The notes under the pieces are model-generated. The model had not been told where the DNA came from. It did no database searches and worked only from the letters and a program-made list of their open reading frames with translations. Positions 53,676-62,859 of a stretch of 64,000 bases of DNA are shown here, in pieces. Both the position numbers and the translations under genes were made by a program. The stretch comes from Pseudorhodobacter sp. E13. GTDB lineage: Bacteria > Pseudomonadota > Alphaproteobacteria > Rhodobacterales > Rhodobacteraceae. Numbering within the stretch: the first letter of the stretch is position 1; every line of letters starts with the position of its first letter. Where the stretch lies: assembly GCF_003991405.1 (NCBI RefSeq), contig NZ_RPEN01000159.1, forward strand, positions 124,001 to 188,000. The letters are read 5' to 3'.

Positions 53676-54419
53676 TCAATCCTCAAACCGCGCTAGGGAG
53701 CGCCGCGCGCCGAAATCGATCAGCAAAAGCACAAGGCCCATCACGCCAAAGATCATGGCGATCATCCTTGGGCCTGCAAACGCCTTTTGCAGCTTTTCAG
53801 CGCGGCGGTTGTCGATGAATTCCAGCGCATAGGCTTGGTCTGTCACGTTAAGCCCGGCGGCACGGAGTGTAGGTGCAAGATCACCGTTGAAGCCGAACAT
53901 TCTGGCTTTGACCGCAAGACGGGTTTGGGCAACAGCGCCTGTGCTGCCGGGGGGCAGACCCTCTTTGACCAGCGCCTGCGCGTATTGCTCTAGCGTCCTT
54001 GCCTCTGCGATCCATGGCATCGTGACGAAGGTTTTTACCGGATCGCCGGGCTGCCAATCGGCACCTGTCAGGGGGAAAAGCGTGATGTAGCCGCCAATTC
54101 GCGCCCTTTCGATCTGGTAGTTGACCTTGGAAAGGGCATCAAGCTGGACATAGCCGTCCAGCACTGCCTCGCCCAAGGTGCCCGTAAGGCTCGTCTCGGA
54201 AAACTCGGCCACAGAAACGGGCGTATCCGGCGCTTTTCCGGCAAAGACAACGCCTTGAACGGCATAGAGAAAGGCCCCAGCGGCGCAGAGCAAAAGAACC
54301 GCGCCAAGATAGCGGAAAACGGCTGCAACACGGCGGGCCTTTCGGCGCGATGCGGCGGAGAGGCTGTCGGGGTCCAGAATGGCGGCAAAAACGATAAAGT
54401 AGACACAGAGACTGGCCAT
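53676..54419 (-). CDS. Hypothetical membrane protein, 247 aa
   Basis: Predicted helices at about 1-19, 38-58 and 215-236 flank a large non-membrane loop without recognised motifs. A TTG start three codons earlier is possible. It is 33 nt downstream of the TIM-barrel gene. Function unknown. Confidence 0.7.
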   Translation of the reverse strand: MASLCVYFIVFAAILDPDSLSAASRRKARRVAAVFRYLGAVLLLCAAGAFLYAVQGVVFAGKAPDTPVSVAEFSETSLTGTLGEAVLDGYVQLDALSKVNYQIERARIGGYITLFPLTGADWQPGDPVKTFVTMPWIAEARTLEQYAQALVKEGLPPGSTGAVAQTRLAVKARMFGFNGDLAPTLRAAGLNVTDQAYALEFIDNRRAEKLQKAFAGPRMIAMIFGVMGLVLLLIDFGARRSLARFED

Positions 54420-54452
54420 CGCACCCAACTGAAACGCACTCTTTTGCGACGC

Positions 54453-55277
54453 CTACTCTGCCAGCCCCAGCGCCGCAAGATGTGCGGCCCCTCGGGTGAC
54501 ATTGCGCAAATCGTTCACTTCCAGAATCAGGCGGGGCATCTGTGGCAGGGCGTGCAGGGCGGCAAAGATGGCGTGCCAGTTCAGCGGGCCATCGCCGGGG
54601 TGCCAGTGGCGGTCGGCAAAGCCGTCGCTGTCTTGCAGATGCACATGGGCCAGCCGTTTGCCCGCCGCCATCACATAGGTATCAACCGGGGGGGCACCAG
54701 CAGTGACATGGGCGTATTGTGCGTGCCCGGTATCAAGCGACACTTGCAAGGCCGGGGAGTTCAGCGCCGCGACCATGCGCACCCGCGCCGCCGGGTCCAC
54801 ATCTTCGATATTTTCCAGCACAAGGCCCACGCCCGTATCTTCGGCCCGTTTCAACACAGGGCCAAGGATATAGCGCACGCGTTCTATCTGGATCATCGCG
54901 TCATGGGCGCTGACCTGCTGGTTGCCATGGTCCCATGTGCTGATAGGCGAATGGATGACCATTTGCGTGGCCCCCAACGCCTCGCACACCTCCAGCGCCT
55001 TGAGCATCCGCGCCTGCACAATCAGCGCGACATCCGGGTCGGCGGTATCAAGGCTGAAGCCGATATAGGGGCCGTGGATGCCGATGCGCCCGGTCAACCC
55101 GTCGATCAGGGATTTGGCGCGGGCCAAGGGGGCCGACAGATCGCCGTTCAGCACATGCGGCAGGCAAAAGCTTTGGATTTCAAGGTCGCGCGGGGCACAA
55201 AGCATCCAATCGCGGTGCAGCGCCAGCATATCCAGCGTCAGGGCGGCCCCCAGAACGGGTTTTGGCGTGGGTTTCAT
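54453..55277 (-). CDS. Sugar phosphate isomerase/epimerase-like TIM-barrel protein
   Basis: Encodes 274 residues from the ATG at 55277. Motifs of the xylose-isomerase-like barrel are seen: IGIHGPYIGF, VLENIEDVDP, SLDTGHAQYAH and LAHVHLQDSDG, with metal-ligand Glu/Asp/His positions. The substrate is unknown. The start overlaps the stop of the MaoC-PTA gene by 4 nt, suggesting coupled expression. Confidence 0.82.
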   Translation of the reverse strand: MKPTPKPVLGAALTLDMLALHRDWMLCAPRDLEIQSFCLPHVLNGDLSAPLARAKSLIDGLTGRIGIHGPYIGFSLDTADPDVALIVQARMLKALEVCEALGATQMVIHSPISTWDHGNQQVSAHDAMIQIERVRYILGPVLKRAEDTGVGLVLENIEDVDPAARVRMVAALNSPALQVSLDTGHAQYAHVTAGAPPVDTYVMAAGKRLAHVHLQDSDGFADRHWHPGDGPLNWHAIFAALHALPQMPRLILEVNDLRNVTRGAAHLAALGLAE

Positions 55278-56659
55278 AGCGCCCCCCCTTTCATGCGGGC
55301 ATGGTGAATGGAGGCCACCGCGCAAGAGGCAAGCCGCGCCATGGAACTGTCGGAGCGGGAGTTGAGGATGACAGGCACCCGCGCGCCCATCACCAGTCCC
55401 GCCGCCTCGGCATGGCTGATATAGGCGAGTTGTTTGGCCAGCATATTGCCCGCGTCAATGCCCGGCACCACCAGCACCTCGGCGCGGCCTGCAACCTCTG
55501 ACGTGATGCCTTTGGTGCGGGCCGCAGCCATAGAGACGGCGTTATCCATCGCCAGCGGGCCATCGACAAAGCCGCCCGTGATTTGCCCGCGTTCGGCCAT
55601 CTTGGACAGCAGCGCCGCGTCGATAGAGGACGGGATCGCGGGGTTCACGGTTTCCACCGCCGACAGCACGCCAACGCGAGGGGTCGCGATGCCGATGGAG
55701 ATGGCCAGATCAATGGCGTTTTGCACGATATCCACCTTGGTCGGCAAATCCGGTGCGATGTTGATGGCGGCATCTGTGACCAGCAGCGGGTGGTCCAGCC
55801 CCGGCACATCCATCACGAAAATATGGGTCAGGCGGCGGCCGATGCGCAGGCCTTTGTCACGGTCGACCATCGGGCGCAGCATGTCATCAGTGTGCAGGTT
55901 GCCCTTCATCACCGCATCGGCGCGGCCTTCATGCACCAAGGCCACGGCGCGGGTGGCGGCATCCGTGTGGCTGGGGGCGTCGATGACCTCAATCCCCGTC
56001 AGATCGGCCCCCAATTCGGCGGCGGCGGCGGTGATCTTGGCCGCGTGGCCGACAAGGATCGGGGTGATGATGGTATGTTTCAGCGCCAGAAGCGCGCCCC
56101 CCAGCGAGGAGGCGTTTTCCGGGCAGATCACGGCGGTGCGCAGGGGCGGCAGGGGTTCGGCCAGTGCCAGCAGCGCCTCAAAATGCCGATGGCGGCGCAC
56201 GGTCAGACCCGGCAGGGTGGAGCCATCGACCCGGTAGGTTCTGGTCGGGGCCTGCACGCGCACGGAGCCTGACAGGATCAGGGTTTGATCCATATCGCGG
56301 GTGACTTGGGCGGCCAGCGTCACCACGCCTGCATCCAGCCCGGTGACGGTCACGGTTGTCAGCAGCTCATCCCCGGCATGGGCGCGGGCATGGAAGGTAT
56401 AATCCTGCGACAGGGTCACGATGCCCGGCCCCGGCAATTGCGTGCCCAGAAGCGCCGCGACCAGCGAGGCGGCAAAGGCCGAAGGCACCATCGCCTCGGC
56501 CTGTCCGTCGCCGTCCCCGTCCAGCCCCGGCAGGTGCAAGGGGTTATGGTTGCCGGTGGCGGCGGCAAAGATGAACAGATCATCCGCCGTGCACAGCCGG
56601 GTGGAATGTGCCGTATCGCCGATGGACAGCGTTTCAAACAGCCGGTTTTCAAGGATCAT
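55274..56659 (-). CDS. Bifunctional enoyl-CoA hydratase (MaoC) / phosphate acetyltransferase
   Basis: Encodes 461 residues from the ATG at 56659 (GGAG ahead). The N-terminal third is a MaoC/hot-dog fold (FAAATGNHNPLHL with the catalytic Asn-His), and the rest is a phosphotransacetylase-like domain (SSIDAALLSKMAERGQITGGFVDGPLAMDNAVS and VVPGIDAGNM). This fusion is common in Rhodobacterales. No acetate kinase gene follows; the TIM-barrel gene does. Confidence 0.9.
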   Translation of the reverse strand: MILENRLFETLSIGDTAHSTRLCTADDLFIFAAATGNHNPLHLPGLDGDGDGQAEAMVPSAFAASLVAALLGTQLPGPGIVTLSQDYTFHARAHAGDELLTTVTVTGLDAGVVTLAAQVTRDMDQTLILSGSVRVQAPTRTYRVDGSTLPGLTVRRHRHFEALLALAEPLPPLRTAVICPENASSLGGALLALKHTIITPILVGHAAKITAAAAELGADLTGIEVIDAPSHTDAATRAVALVHEGRADAVMKGNLHTDDMLRPMVDRDKGLRIGRRLTHIFVMDVPGLDHPLLVTDAAINIAPDLPTKVDIVQNAIDLAISIGIATPRVGVLSAVETVNPAIPSSIDAALLSKMAERGQITGGFVDGPLAMDNAVSMAAARTKGITSEVAGRAEVLVVPGIDAGNMLAKQLAYISHAEAAGLVMGARVPVILNSRSDSSMARLASCAVASIHHARMKGGAL

Positions 56660-56718
56660 GGGGCGCTCCGCTTTGTCGGGCATACTGTGCCGCCCTGCGC
56701 CCGCGGGGGCAAGGCCGC

Positions 56719-56916
56719 TTAGGCCGGTTCTGCCGGGAACCCTACGGCAGCAAGCGCTGCGATCATGGCCGGAACGGTCTGGGAGGAGGTGATTTCGGCG
56801 CGGCGGGTGGTCAGATCGACCTGCACCTGCGCACCGGGGTCGAGTTTGCGGATCGCGGTTTCGACGGCGGCTTTGCAATGGCCGCAGCTCATATCGGGGA
56901 TGGAAAGTGTGGTCAT
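56719..56916 (-). CDS. copZ: Heavy-metal-associated (HMA) copper chaperone, CopZ-like
   Basis: Encodes 65 residues with the metal-binding motif MSCGHC near the N-terminus and the ferredoxin-like fold length of CopZ. It probably passes Cu(I) to CopA. It is divergent from copA and has its own CueR-type promoter. Confidence 0.88.
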   Translation of the reverse strand: MTTLSIPDMSCGHCKAAVETAIRKLDPGAQVQVDLTTRRAEITSSQTVPAMIAALAAVGFPAEPA

Positions 56917-56949
56917 GTTGGATTTGCCTCTGAAGGATGCGTTTGGGTG

Positions 56950-56980
56950 ACTATGGGGCTTCCTGCTGGGGGAAGGTCAA
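56950..56980 (-). promoter_or_regulatory. CueR-type promoter for copZ
   Basis: Minus strand: -35 TTGACC (56980-56975) and -10 CATAGT (56955-56950), 19 nt apart. A dyad ACCTTCC...GGAAGCC lies in the spacer, the arrangement of MerR-family activated promoters. Confidence 0.7.
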
Positions 56981-57003
56981 GAGATGATTTTGCCGAATAG
57001 GCC

Positions 57004-57034
57004 TTGACCTTCCCGTGACTGGAACCCCTATGTT
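57004..57034 (+). promoter_or_regulatory. CueR-type promoter for copA-cueR
   Basis: Plus strand: -35 TTGACC (57004-57009) and -10 TATGTT (57029-57034), 19 nt apart, with dyad ACCTTCC...GGAACCC in the spacer. The 19-nt gap and dyad fit a CueR operator that realigns the promoter when copper binds. Confidence 0.78.
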
Positions 57035-57055
57035 GCCCTTGAAAGTGAGGGCAGC

Positions 57056-59485
57056 ATGGCCGGGTATACGTTTGAAGTGGAAGGCATGACCTGCGGTGCC
57101 TGCGTGGGCCGGGTGGAGCGGATTTTGTCGGCGGTCGATGGCGCGGGCAAAGCGGTGGCGAACCTTGCGCAAAACAGCGCGACCGTGGAAGGGGGCGCTG
57201 CCCCTGCGCTGGCGGCGGCCTTGGAACAGGCCGGGTTTGCCGCGCGCGAGACGCATCTGACGCTGGCCATCGAGGGGATGACCTGCGCGTCCTGTGTGGG
57301 GCGGGTGGAGCGCGGTCTGGCCGCCCTGCCCGGTGTGACGCAAGCGCAGGTCAATCTGGCGACGAGCAGCGCCGAGGTTCGGTTTTTGGCAGGTGCGGTG
57401 ACGCCGGATGCGTTGATTTCGGCGGTTGCCGCCTTGGGCTATGTTGCAAAACCACAAGCGCAGCTTGGGGCGGAGGACCACAAAACCGCCGAGATGGACG
57501 ATCTGCGGCGGCAATTGCTGACGGCGCTTGTGCTGGCGCTGCCAGTGTTTGTGCTGGAAATGGGTGGGCATCTGGTGCCCGCCTTTCACCATTTCATCCT
57601 GCGCACGATTGGCACGCAGACCAATTGGCTGATCCAGTTCGTGCTGACAACGGCGGTGCTGATCGGGCCGGGGCGGGTGTTTTACCGGCGCGGCTGGGCC
57701 TCGTTGCGGCATGGGGCGCCGGATATGAATGCGCTGGTGATGATCGGCACGGCGGCGGCCTATGTGTTTTCGGTCATCGCCACCTTTGCGCCGGGGCTGT
57801 TGCCCAGCGCCGCCCGCGCGGTGTATTTTGAGGCCGCCGCCGTCATCGTCACGCTGATCCTGCTGGGCCGCTGGATGGAGGCGCGGGCCAAGGGCCGCAC
57901 CGGGGCCGCGATTGCGCGGCTGGTCGGGCTGGCCCCCAAAACCGCACAGGTGGAGCGCGACGGTGTGGTGCAGGACCTGCCGCTGGATCAGGTGCTGGTG
58001 GGGGACATCCTGCATCTGCGCCCCGGCGAAAAGGTCGCCGTGGATGGTGAGGTGCTGACCGGCGACAGCTATGTCGATGAAAGCATGATCTCGGGCGAGC
58101 CTGCGCCAGTGGCCAAAACCGTGGGGGCGGCGATCACCGGCGGCACGGTGAATGGCACCGGGGCCCTGACCTATCGCGCGTTGCGGGTGGGGGCCGATAC
58201 GATGCTGGCGCAGATCATCCGCATGGTGGGCGAGGCGCAAGGCGCGCGCCTGCCGGTGCAGGATCTGGTGAACAAGATCACCGGCTGGTTCGTGCCTGCG
58301 GTGCTGTTGGCCGCCGCGCTGACGGTGTTGGCCTGGGTGGTCTTTGGCCCCGCCCCTGCGCTGACCCATGCTTTGGTGGCGGGGGTGGCGGTGCTGATTA
58401 TCGCTTGCCCCTGTGCAATGGGATTGGCGGTGCCTGTGTCGATCATGGTGGGCACGGGGCGCGCGGCGGAACTGGGGGTGCTGTTCCGCAAGGGCGATGC
58501 CCTGCAAGGCCTGCAATCGGTTCAGGTGATTGCCTTGGACAAAACCGGCACGCTGACCGCAGGTCGCCCGGAAATGACCGATATGGTGCTGGCCAAGGGC
58601 TTTGACCGCAATGTCGTGCTGGCCCGCATCGCGGCGGTGGAGGCCAAATCCGAGCATCCGATCGCGCAGGCGATTTTGCGGGCCGCGCGCGACAAAGGGC
58701 TGGAGGTGCCGCCTGCTTTTGATTTCGCCTCGCACACCGGGTTTGGCATTGCCGCCCAAGTGGCGGGGCAGCGGATGCTTGTCGGCTCTGCCCGGTTCAT
58801 GGCCCGCGAAGGGGTCGATCTGGGGGATCTGGGCAAGGCAGGCGACACGCTGGCCGCCAATGGCAAGACACCGCTGTTTGCCGCCATGGCCGGGCGGATT
58901 GCCGCGGTGATCGGGGTGGCCGACCCGGTGAAGCCCGGCACGCCAGAGGCGATTGCCGCCTTGAAGGCGATGGGGCTGCGGGTGGTGATGATCAGCGGCG
59001 ACACCAAGGCCACAGCACGGGTGATCGGCGGAGAGTTGGGGATCACCGAGGTCGTGGCCGAGGTTTTGCCCGAAGGCAAGGTAGAGGCGTTGGCCGCGTT
59101 GCGGGCGGATGGTGCGCGTTTGGCCTTTGTCGGTGACGGGATCAATGACGCGCCGGCGCTGGCCAGTGCCGATGTGGGCATCGCGATTGGCACCGGCACC
59201 GATGTGGCGATTGAAGCGGCGGATGTGGTGCTGATTTCGGGCGATTTGCGCGGCGTGGTTTCGGCGTTGACGGTCAGCCATGCGACGATGCGCAATATCA
59301 AGCAAAACCTGTTCTGGGCCTTTGGCTATAATGCCGCCCTGATCCCGGTGGCGGCGGGGGTGTTGTATCCGCTTTGGGCGGTGCAGCTTTCGCCGATGCT
59401 GGCGGCGGGGGCGATGGCGATGTCATCGGTCTTTGTGTTGTCCAACGCGCTGCGGCTGCGCTGGGTTTCGGGGGGAATGGCATGA
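57056..59485 (+). CDS. copA: Cu(I)-exporting P1B-type ATPase CopA
   Basis: Encodes 809 residues: two HMA domains with CxxC at Cys13/Cys16 and Cys77/Cys80, membrane helices, the ion-binding CPC motif (Cys451-Pro-Cys453), the phosphorylated Asp495 in DKTGT, SEHPI, and GDGINDAPAL. It pumps Cu(I) out of the cytoplasm. It overlaps the regulator gene by 4 nt, so copA and cueR are coupled. Confidence 0.97.
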   Translation: MAGYTFEVEGMTCGACVGRVERILSAVDGAGKAVANLAQNSATVEGGAAPALAAALEQAGFAARETHLTLAIEGMTCASCVGRVERGLAALPGVTQAQVNLATSSAEVRFLAGAVTPDALISAVAALGYVAKPQAQLGAEDHKTAEMDDLRRQLLTALVLALPVFVLEMGGHLVPAFHHFILRTIGTQTNWLIQFVLTTAVLIGPGRVFYRRGWASLRHGAPDMNALVMIGTAAAYVFSVIATFAPGLLPSAARAVYFEAAAVIVTLILLGRWMEARAKGRTGAAIARLVGLAPKTAQVERDGVVQDLPLDQVLVGDILHLRPGEKVAVDGEVLTGDSYVDESMISGEPAPVAKTVGAAITGGTVNGTGALTYRALRVGADTMLAQIIRMVGEAQGARLPVQDLVNKITGWFVPAVLLAAALTVLAWVVFGPAPALTHALVAGVAVLIIACPCAMGLAVPVSIMVGTGRAAELGVLFRKGDALQGLQSVQVIALDKTGTLTAGRPEMTDMVLAKGFDRNVVLARIAAVEAKSEHPIAQAILRAARDKGLEVPPAFDFASHTGFGIAAQVAGQRMLVGSARFMAREGVDLGDLGKAGDTLAANGKTPLFAAMAGRIAAVIGVADPVKPGTPEAIAALKAMGLRVVMISGDTKATARVIGGELGITEVVAEVLPEGKVEALAALRADGARLAFVGDGINDAPALASADVGIAIGTGTDVAIEAADVVLISGDLRGVVSALTVSHATMRNIKQNLFWAFGYNAALIPVAAGVLYPLWAVQLSPMLAAGAMAMSSVFVLSNALRLRWVSGGMA

Positions 59486-59871
59486 ACATCAAAGACGCCA
59501 GCGCGCGGGCCGGATTGCCCGCCAAAACCATCCGCTACTATGAGGAGGTGGGGCTGATCCGGCCTTTGCGCGATGCCAATGGCTACCGCGCCTTTCGGGA
59601 AAGCGATGTGCATAAGCTGGGCTTTCTGGGCCGCGCGCGGGCCTTGGGCTTCACCATCGAGGATTGCCGCGTGCTGCTGTCGCTGTATGAGGATCAGAGC
59701 CGCGCCAGTGCCGATGTAAAGGAGATTGCGCAAAAGCATCTGGCGCAGATTTCCGACAAGATTGCGGCCTTGCAGGCGATGCAGGCCACGCTGTCGCATC
59801 TGGTGGCCTGTTGCCATGGTGATGACCGCCCCGACTGCCCGATCCTTGCAGATCTTGCCCCGCCGGGGTGA
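59482..59871 (+). CDS. cueR: MerR-family copper regulator CueR
   Basis: Encodes 129 residues from the ATG that overlaps the copA stop. A MerR winged helix at the N-terminus (GLPAKTIRYYEEVGLIRP) is followed by the coiled coil and a metal loop with Cys111 and Cys119 (C-N7-C, CHGDDRPDC), as in CueR/HmrR. It activates copA, and likely copZ, with Cu(I). Confidence 0.94.
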   Translation: MNIKDASARAGLPAKTIRYYEEVGLIRPLRDANGYRAFRESDVHKLGFLGRARALGFTIEDCRVLLSLYEDQSRASADVKEIAQKHLAQISDKIAALQAMQATLSHLVACCHGDDRPDCPILADLAPPG

Positions 59872-59900
59872 GGTGATTTGGGCGATATGCCTTGTGGCGG

Positions 59901-59935
59901 GTCGGGGTAGGTATTTTTGCCAAGATGAAACCGGG
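59901..59935 (+). repeat. Degenerate intergenic repeat element
   Basis: GGTATTTTTGCC followed by AAGATGAAA resembles the tail of the element at 8804, 16881 and 61626 but lacks a good hairpin. It lies between convergent cueR and the GH13 gene. Weak similarity only. Confidence 0.35.
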
Positions 59936-59949
59936 GGGAGCGTTTTGCT

Positions 59950-61551
59950 TTAGCCCGGTTTCACCTCGGTCGCGCCTGTGAGGAAGGCAAAGCCATTGGC
60001 GGGAAGCTGAAGCTTTGCACCAGACAGCGCGGCCGCATGGGGGCCTGTCAGCGCGGCACCTTGGGTGACATGCAACTGCTGGGGCTGTGGAGACAGGTTG
60101 TAAAGGCAAAGCAAGCCGTCGCGCCAAAAGCCCAAAATCGGTTCCGGCAGATTGGCAAAGCGGGTTTTGCCATAGCGCAGCGCCGGGATTTCTTTGCGAA
60201 ACGCCAGTGCTGTGCGATACGCCGCCAGCACCGAGCCTGTGGCGTGTTCGGCATCTTGCCCAGCCACATTCCGGGCTTTTTGCGGGGCTTTGATCGGCAG
60301 CCAAGGGGTGCCGGTGGTAAAGCCTGCCTGCGCGCTGTCATCCCAGACCATTGGCGTGCGGCAGCCATCACGGCCTTTGTAATCGGGCCAGAATTTGAAA
60401 CCCGGCGGGTCTGTCAGTTCGGAATAAAGGATATCGGTTTCGGTCTGGCCCAGTTCCTCGCCCTGATAAAGGCAGAGCGAGCCTTCGAACCCGATCAGCA
60501 TGGCGATGGCTTGTTTTGCCAAGGCGTCTGGTGCGCCGTGGTCTTGCCAGCGGGTGACGTGGCGGATCACGTCATGGTTGGAAAAGCTCCAGCAGGGGCA
60601 GCCATTGGGGGCGGCGGAATAGAAGCCTTCGATCTTTTGGCGGAAATGGTCGGCGGTGAATTCGGGGCCGAGCATATCAAAGGAATAGGCCATATGCAGG
60701 CGGCTGTTGCCTGCGGTGTATTGGGCCATGATCTCGCCCGCGCGGCGGGATTCGCCTACCTCGCCCACCATGGCGCGGCCTTCGTATTCATCGGTCAGCG
60801 CGCGGAGGCGTTCCAGAAAGGCAAGGTTTTCCGGGCGGTTCTTGGAATAGAGGTGGTCTTGCATGTCATAGGGGTTGACCTTGGGCGCGGCGGTGTTGCG
60901 CGGGTCGGGCGGGTTGGAGCGGAGGCTCTGATCGTGGAAGTAGAAGTTCACCGTATCAAGGCGAAAGCCGTCGACGCCGCGATCGAGCCAAAAGCGCATG
61001 GTGGACAGCAGCCAATCCTGCACATCCGGGTTGTGGAAGTTGAAATCGGGCTGCGAGGTCAGGAAGTTGTGCAGGTAATATTGCCGCCGCCGCGCATCCC
61101 ATTCCCAGGCTGAGCCGCCGAACACCGATACCCAGTTATTTGGCGGGGTGCCATCGGGCAGCGGGTCCACCCAGACATACCAATCGGCGCGCGGGTTGTC
61201 GCGGCTGGAGCGGCTTTCGACGAAGAACGGGTGCTGATCCGACGAATGGCTGATGACCTGATCGACGATGACTCTCAGCCCCAGCGCATGGGCGCGGGCA
61301 ACCAACGCGTCAAAATCTGCCAGCGTGCCGAACAGCGGGTCGATATCGGTGTAGTTTGAGACATCATAGCCCATATCGGCCATGGGCGAGGTGAAGATCG
61401 GTGAGAGCCAGATCGCATCGACCCCAAGGCTGGCCACATGATCCAGCCGGGCGGTGATGCCCGGAAGATCGCCGATGCCGTTGCCGCTGCTGTCCTGAAA
61501 CGAGCGCGGGTAGATTTGATAGGTTACTGAATTGCGCCACCAGTCTTGCAT
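59950..61551 (-). CDS. GH13 alpha-glucosidase
   Basis: Encodes 533 residues from the ATG at 61551 (GGGGAG ahead). GH13 conserved regions: VDQVISHSS, GFRLDTVN with the nucleophile Asp, a catalytic Glu near VGEVGE, and FSNHDVIRH. The layout fits cytoplasmic oligo-1,6/alpha-glucosidase-like enzymes. No signal peptide. No sugar-transport genes are in the window; it stands alone. Confidence 0.92.
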   Translation of the reverse strand: MQDWWRNSVTYQIYPRSFQDSSGNGIGDLPGITARLDHVASLGVDAIWLSPIFTSPMADMGYDVSNYTDIDPLFGTLADFDALVARAHALGLRVIVDQVISHSSDQHPFFVESRSSRDNPRADWYVWVDPLPDGTPPNNWVSVFGGSAWEWDARRRQYYLHNFLTSQPDFNFHNPDVQDWLLSTMRFWLDRGVDGFRLDTVNFYFHDQSLRSNPPDPRNTAAPKVNPYDMQDHLYSKNRPENLAFLERLRALTDEYEGRAMVGEVGESRRAGEIMAQYTAGNSRLHMAYSFDMLGPEFTADHFRQKIEGFYSAAPNGCPCWSFSNHDVIRHVTRWQDHGAPDALAKQAIAMLIGFEGSLCLYQGEELGQTETDILYSELTDPPGFKFWPDYKGRDGCRTPMVWDDSAQAGFTTGTPWLPIKAPQKARNVAGQDAEHATGSVLAAYRTALAFRKEIPALRYGKTRFANLPEPILGFWRDGLLCLYNLSPQPQQLHVTQGAALTGPHAAALSGAKLQLPANGFAFLTGATEVKPG

Positions 61552-61625
61552 GCCCGCTCCCCATTGTCGTCCGTTGGTCAAACGACCCTAAAGGCGCGCT
61601 GCGCGCAAGTCTTATTCGAAGCAAA

Positions 61626-61670
61626 GGGGGCGCTGCCCCCTGACCCCCGGGATATTTGGAAATAGATGAA
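61626..61670 (+). repeat. Intergenic repeat element, copy 3
   Basis: GGGGGCGCTGCCCCC hairpin, then CCCCCGGGATATTTGG and AAATAGATGAA. It matches copies 1 and 2 in order and core. It lies between the starts and ends of two minus-strand genes, so here it runs opposite to the genes beside it. Confidence 0.8.
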
Positions 61671-61720
61671 GGCAGGCGGACTGACCGCTCTTTCATCTTG
61701 GTCCAAATACCTATCCGCAG

Positions 61721-62752
61721 TCAGCCACCTCGCACCGCGTCGATCATGCGGCTGACATTGTCGGGGTCGGCATCGGGTGTGATGCCATGGCCGAGGTTGA
61801 AGATATGCGGGCCGCCGGAGAAAGCCTTTACGATGCGGCGGGTTTCATCCACCAGCGCCTGACCGCCTGTGACCATGTGGTGTGAGGCGAGGTTGCCTTG
61901 CACGCAGCCATCCACCTGCACATGTTCTGCTGCCCATTCCGGGGTGACAGAGTTATCCAGCGCGATGCAATCGGCACCTGTCGCGCGGGCAAAGCCGATA
62001 TAGCCTTCGCCGCCTTCACGCGGGAAGGCGATGATGGGCAGGTTGGGGTGGCGTTGTTTCAGCGCAGCGATGATGCGTTTGGCGGGCAGCAACGCGAAAT
62101 CGTGGAAATCCTGCCCCTTGAGGCTGCCGGCCCAGCTGTCAAAGAGTTTCACCACCTCGGCCCCGGCTTTCACTTGGGCATCGAGATATTCGATCGTGCC
62201 ATCGGTGATGCGGTCGATCAGCGCCTGAAACGCCGGGCGGTCATGGTCTTTGAGCTTATGCGCCGGAGCCTGATCGGGGGTGCCGCGCCCGGCGATCATA
62301 TAGGTGGCCACCGTCCAGGGCGCACCCGCAAAGCCGATCAGCGTGGTTTCGCGCGGCAATTCGCGGGCCAGAATGCGCACGGTTTCATAGATTGGCGACA
62401 GGGTTTCGTGGATATCGGCGGTGGGTTTCAGCGCCTGCACCCCGGCCATATCGGTGATGGTGGACAGGCGCGGGCCTTCGCCCGTCACGAACCACAGATC
62501 CGCGCCAAGCGCTTGGGGCAGCAGCAAGATATCGGCAAACAGGATCGCCGCATCAAAGCCATAGCGGCGGATCGGTTGCAGCGTCACCTCGGCGGCCAGA
62601 TCGGGATTGTAGCACAGTTTGAGAAAATCGCCGGCCTGCGCCCGCGTTGCGCGATATTCGGGCAAATAGCGCCCTGCCTGACGCATCATCCAGATCGGGG
62701 GCGTGGGCAGGGTTTCGCCGCGCAGCGCACGCAGGATGGTCTTGTCGGTCAT
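61721..62752 (-). CDS. hemE: Uroporphyrinogen decarboxylase
   Basis: Encodes 343 residues from the ATG at 62752, preceded by AAAGGAGAG. The N-terminus has [16 protein letters not shown], the UroD signature, with further matches at GFAGAPWT and GHGI. It converts uroporphyrinogen III to coproporphyrinogen III for heme. It is divergent from hemC. Confidence 0.97.
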   Translation of the reverse strand: MTDKTILRALRGETLPTPPIWMMRQAGRYLPEYRATRAQAGDFLKLCYNPDLAAEVTLQPIRRYGFDAAILFADILLLPQALGADLWFVTGEGPRLSTITDMAGVQALKPTADIHETLSPIYETVRILARELPRETTLIGFAGAPWTVATYMIAGRGTPDQAPAHKLKDHDRPAFQALIDRITDGTIEYLDAQVKAGAEVVKLFDSWAGSLKGQDFHDFALLPAKRIIAALKQRHPNLPIIAFPREGGEGYIGFARATGADCIALDNSVTPEWAAEHVQVDGCVQGNLASHHMVTGGQALVDETRRIVKAFSGGPHIFNLGHGITPDADPDNVSRMIDAVRGG

Positions 62753-62799
62753 ATCGCTCTCCTTTGGCTTGCGCCTTGCCTTCCAAGATCGGGCGGGCT

Positions 62800-62812
62800 T
62801 GTCAATATGACA
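62800..62812. promoter_or_regulatory. Perfect inverted repeat between hemE and hemC
   Basis: TGTCA-ATA-TGACA is a perfect 5-bp inverted repeat in the 107-nt divergent region. On the minus strand its left part extends to TTGACA, which could be a -35 for hemE. It does not match the FnrL (TTGAT-N4-ATCAA) or PpsR (TGT-N12-ACA) consensus. Confidence 0.4.
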
Positions 62813-62859
62813 CATCATCCCCCGTTGAAAGAGGGGCGCGGGGAGGCTAGGAAAGGGGC

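Noticed and set aside
56951-59305. A 784-codon open frame antisense to copA
   Set aside because: It lies fully opposite a P-type ATPase with all its motifs; the His/Arg/Gln-rich product is typical of antisense frames in GC-rich DNA.
62800-62812. FnrL or PpsR binding site between hemE and hemC
   Set aside because: The repeat spacing fits neither TTGAT-N4-ATCAA nor TGT-N12-ACA.
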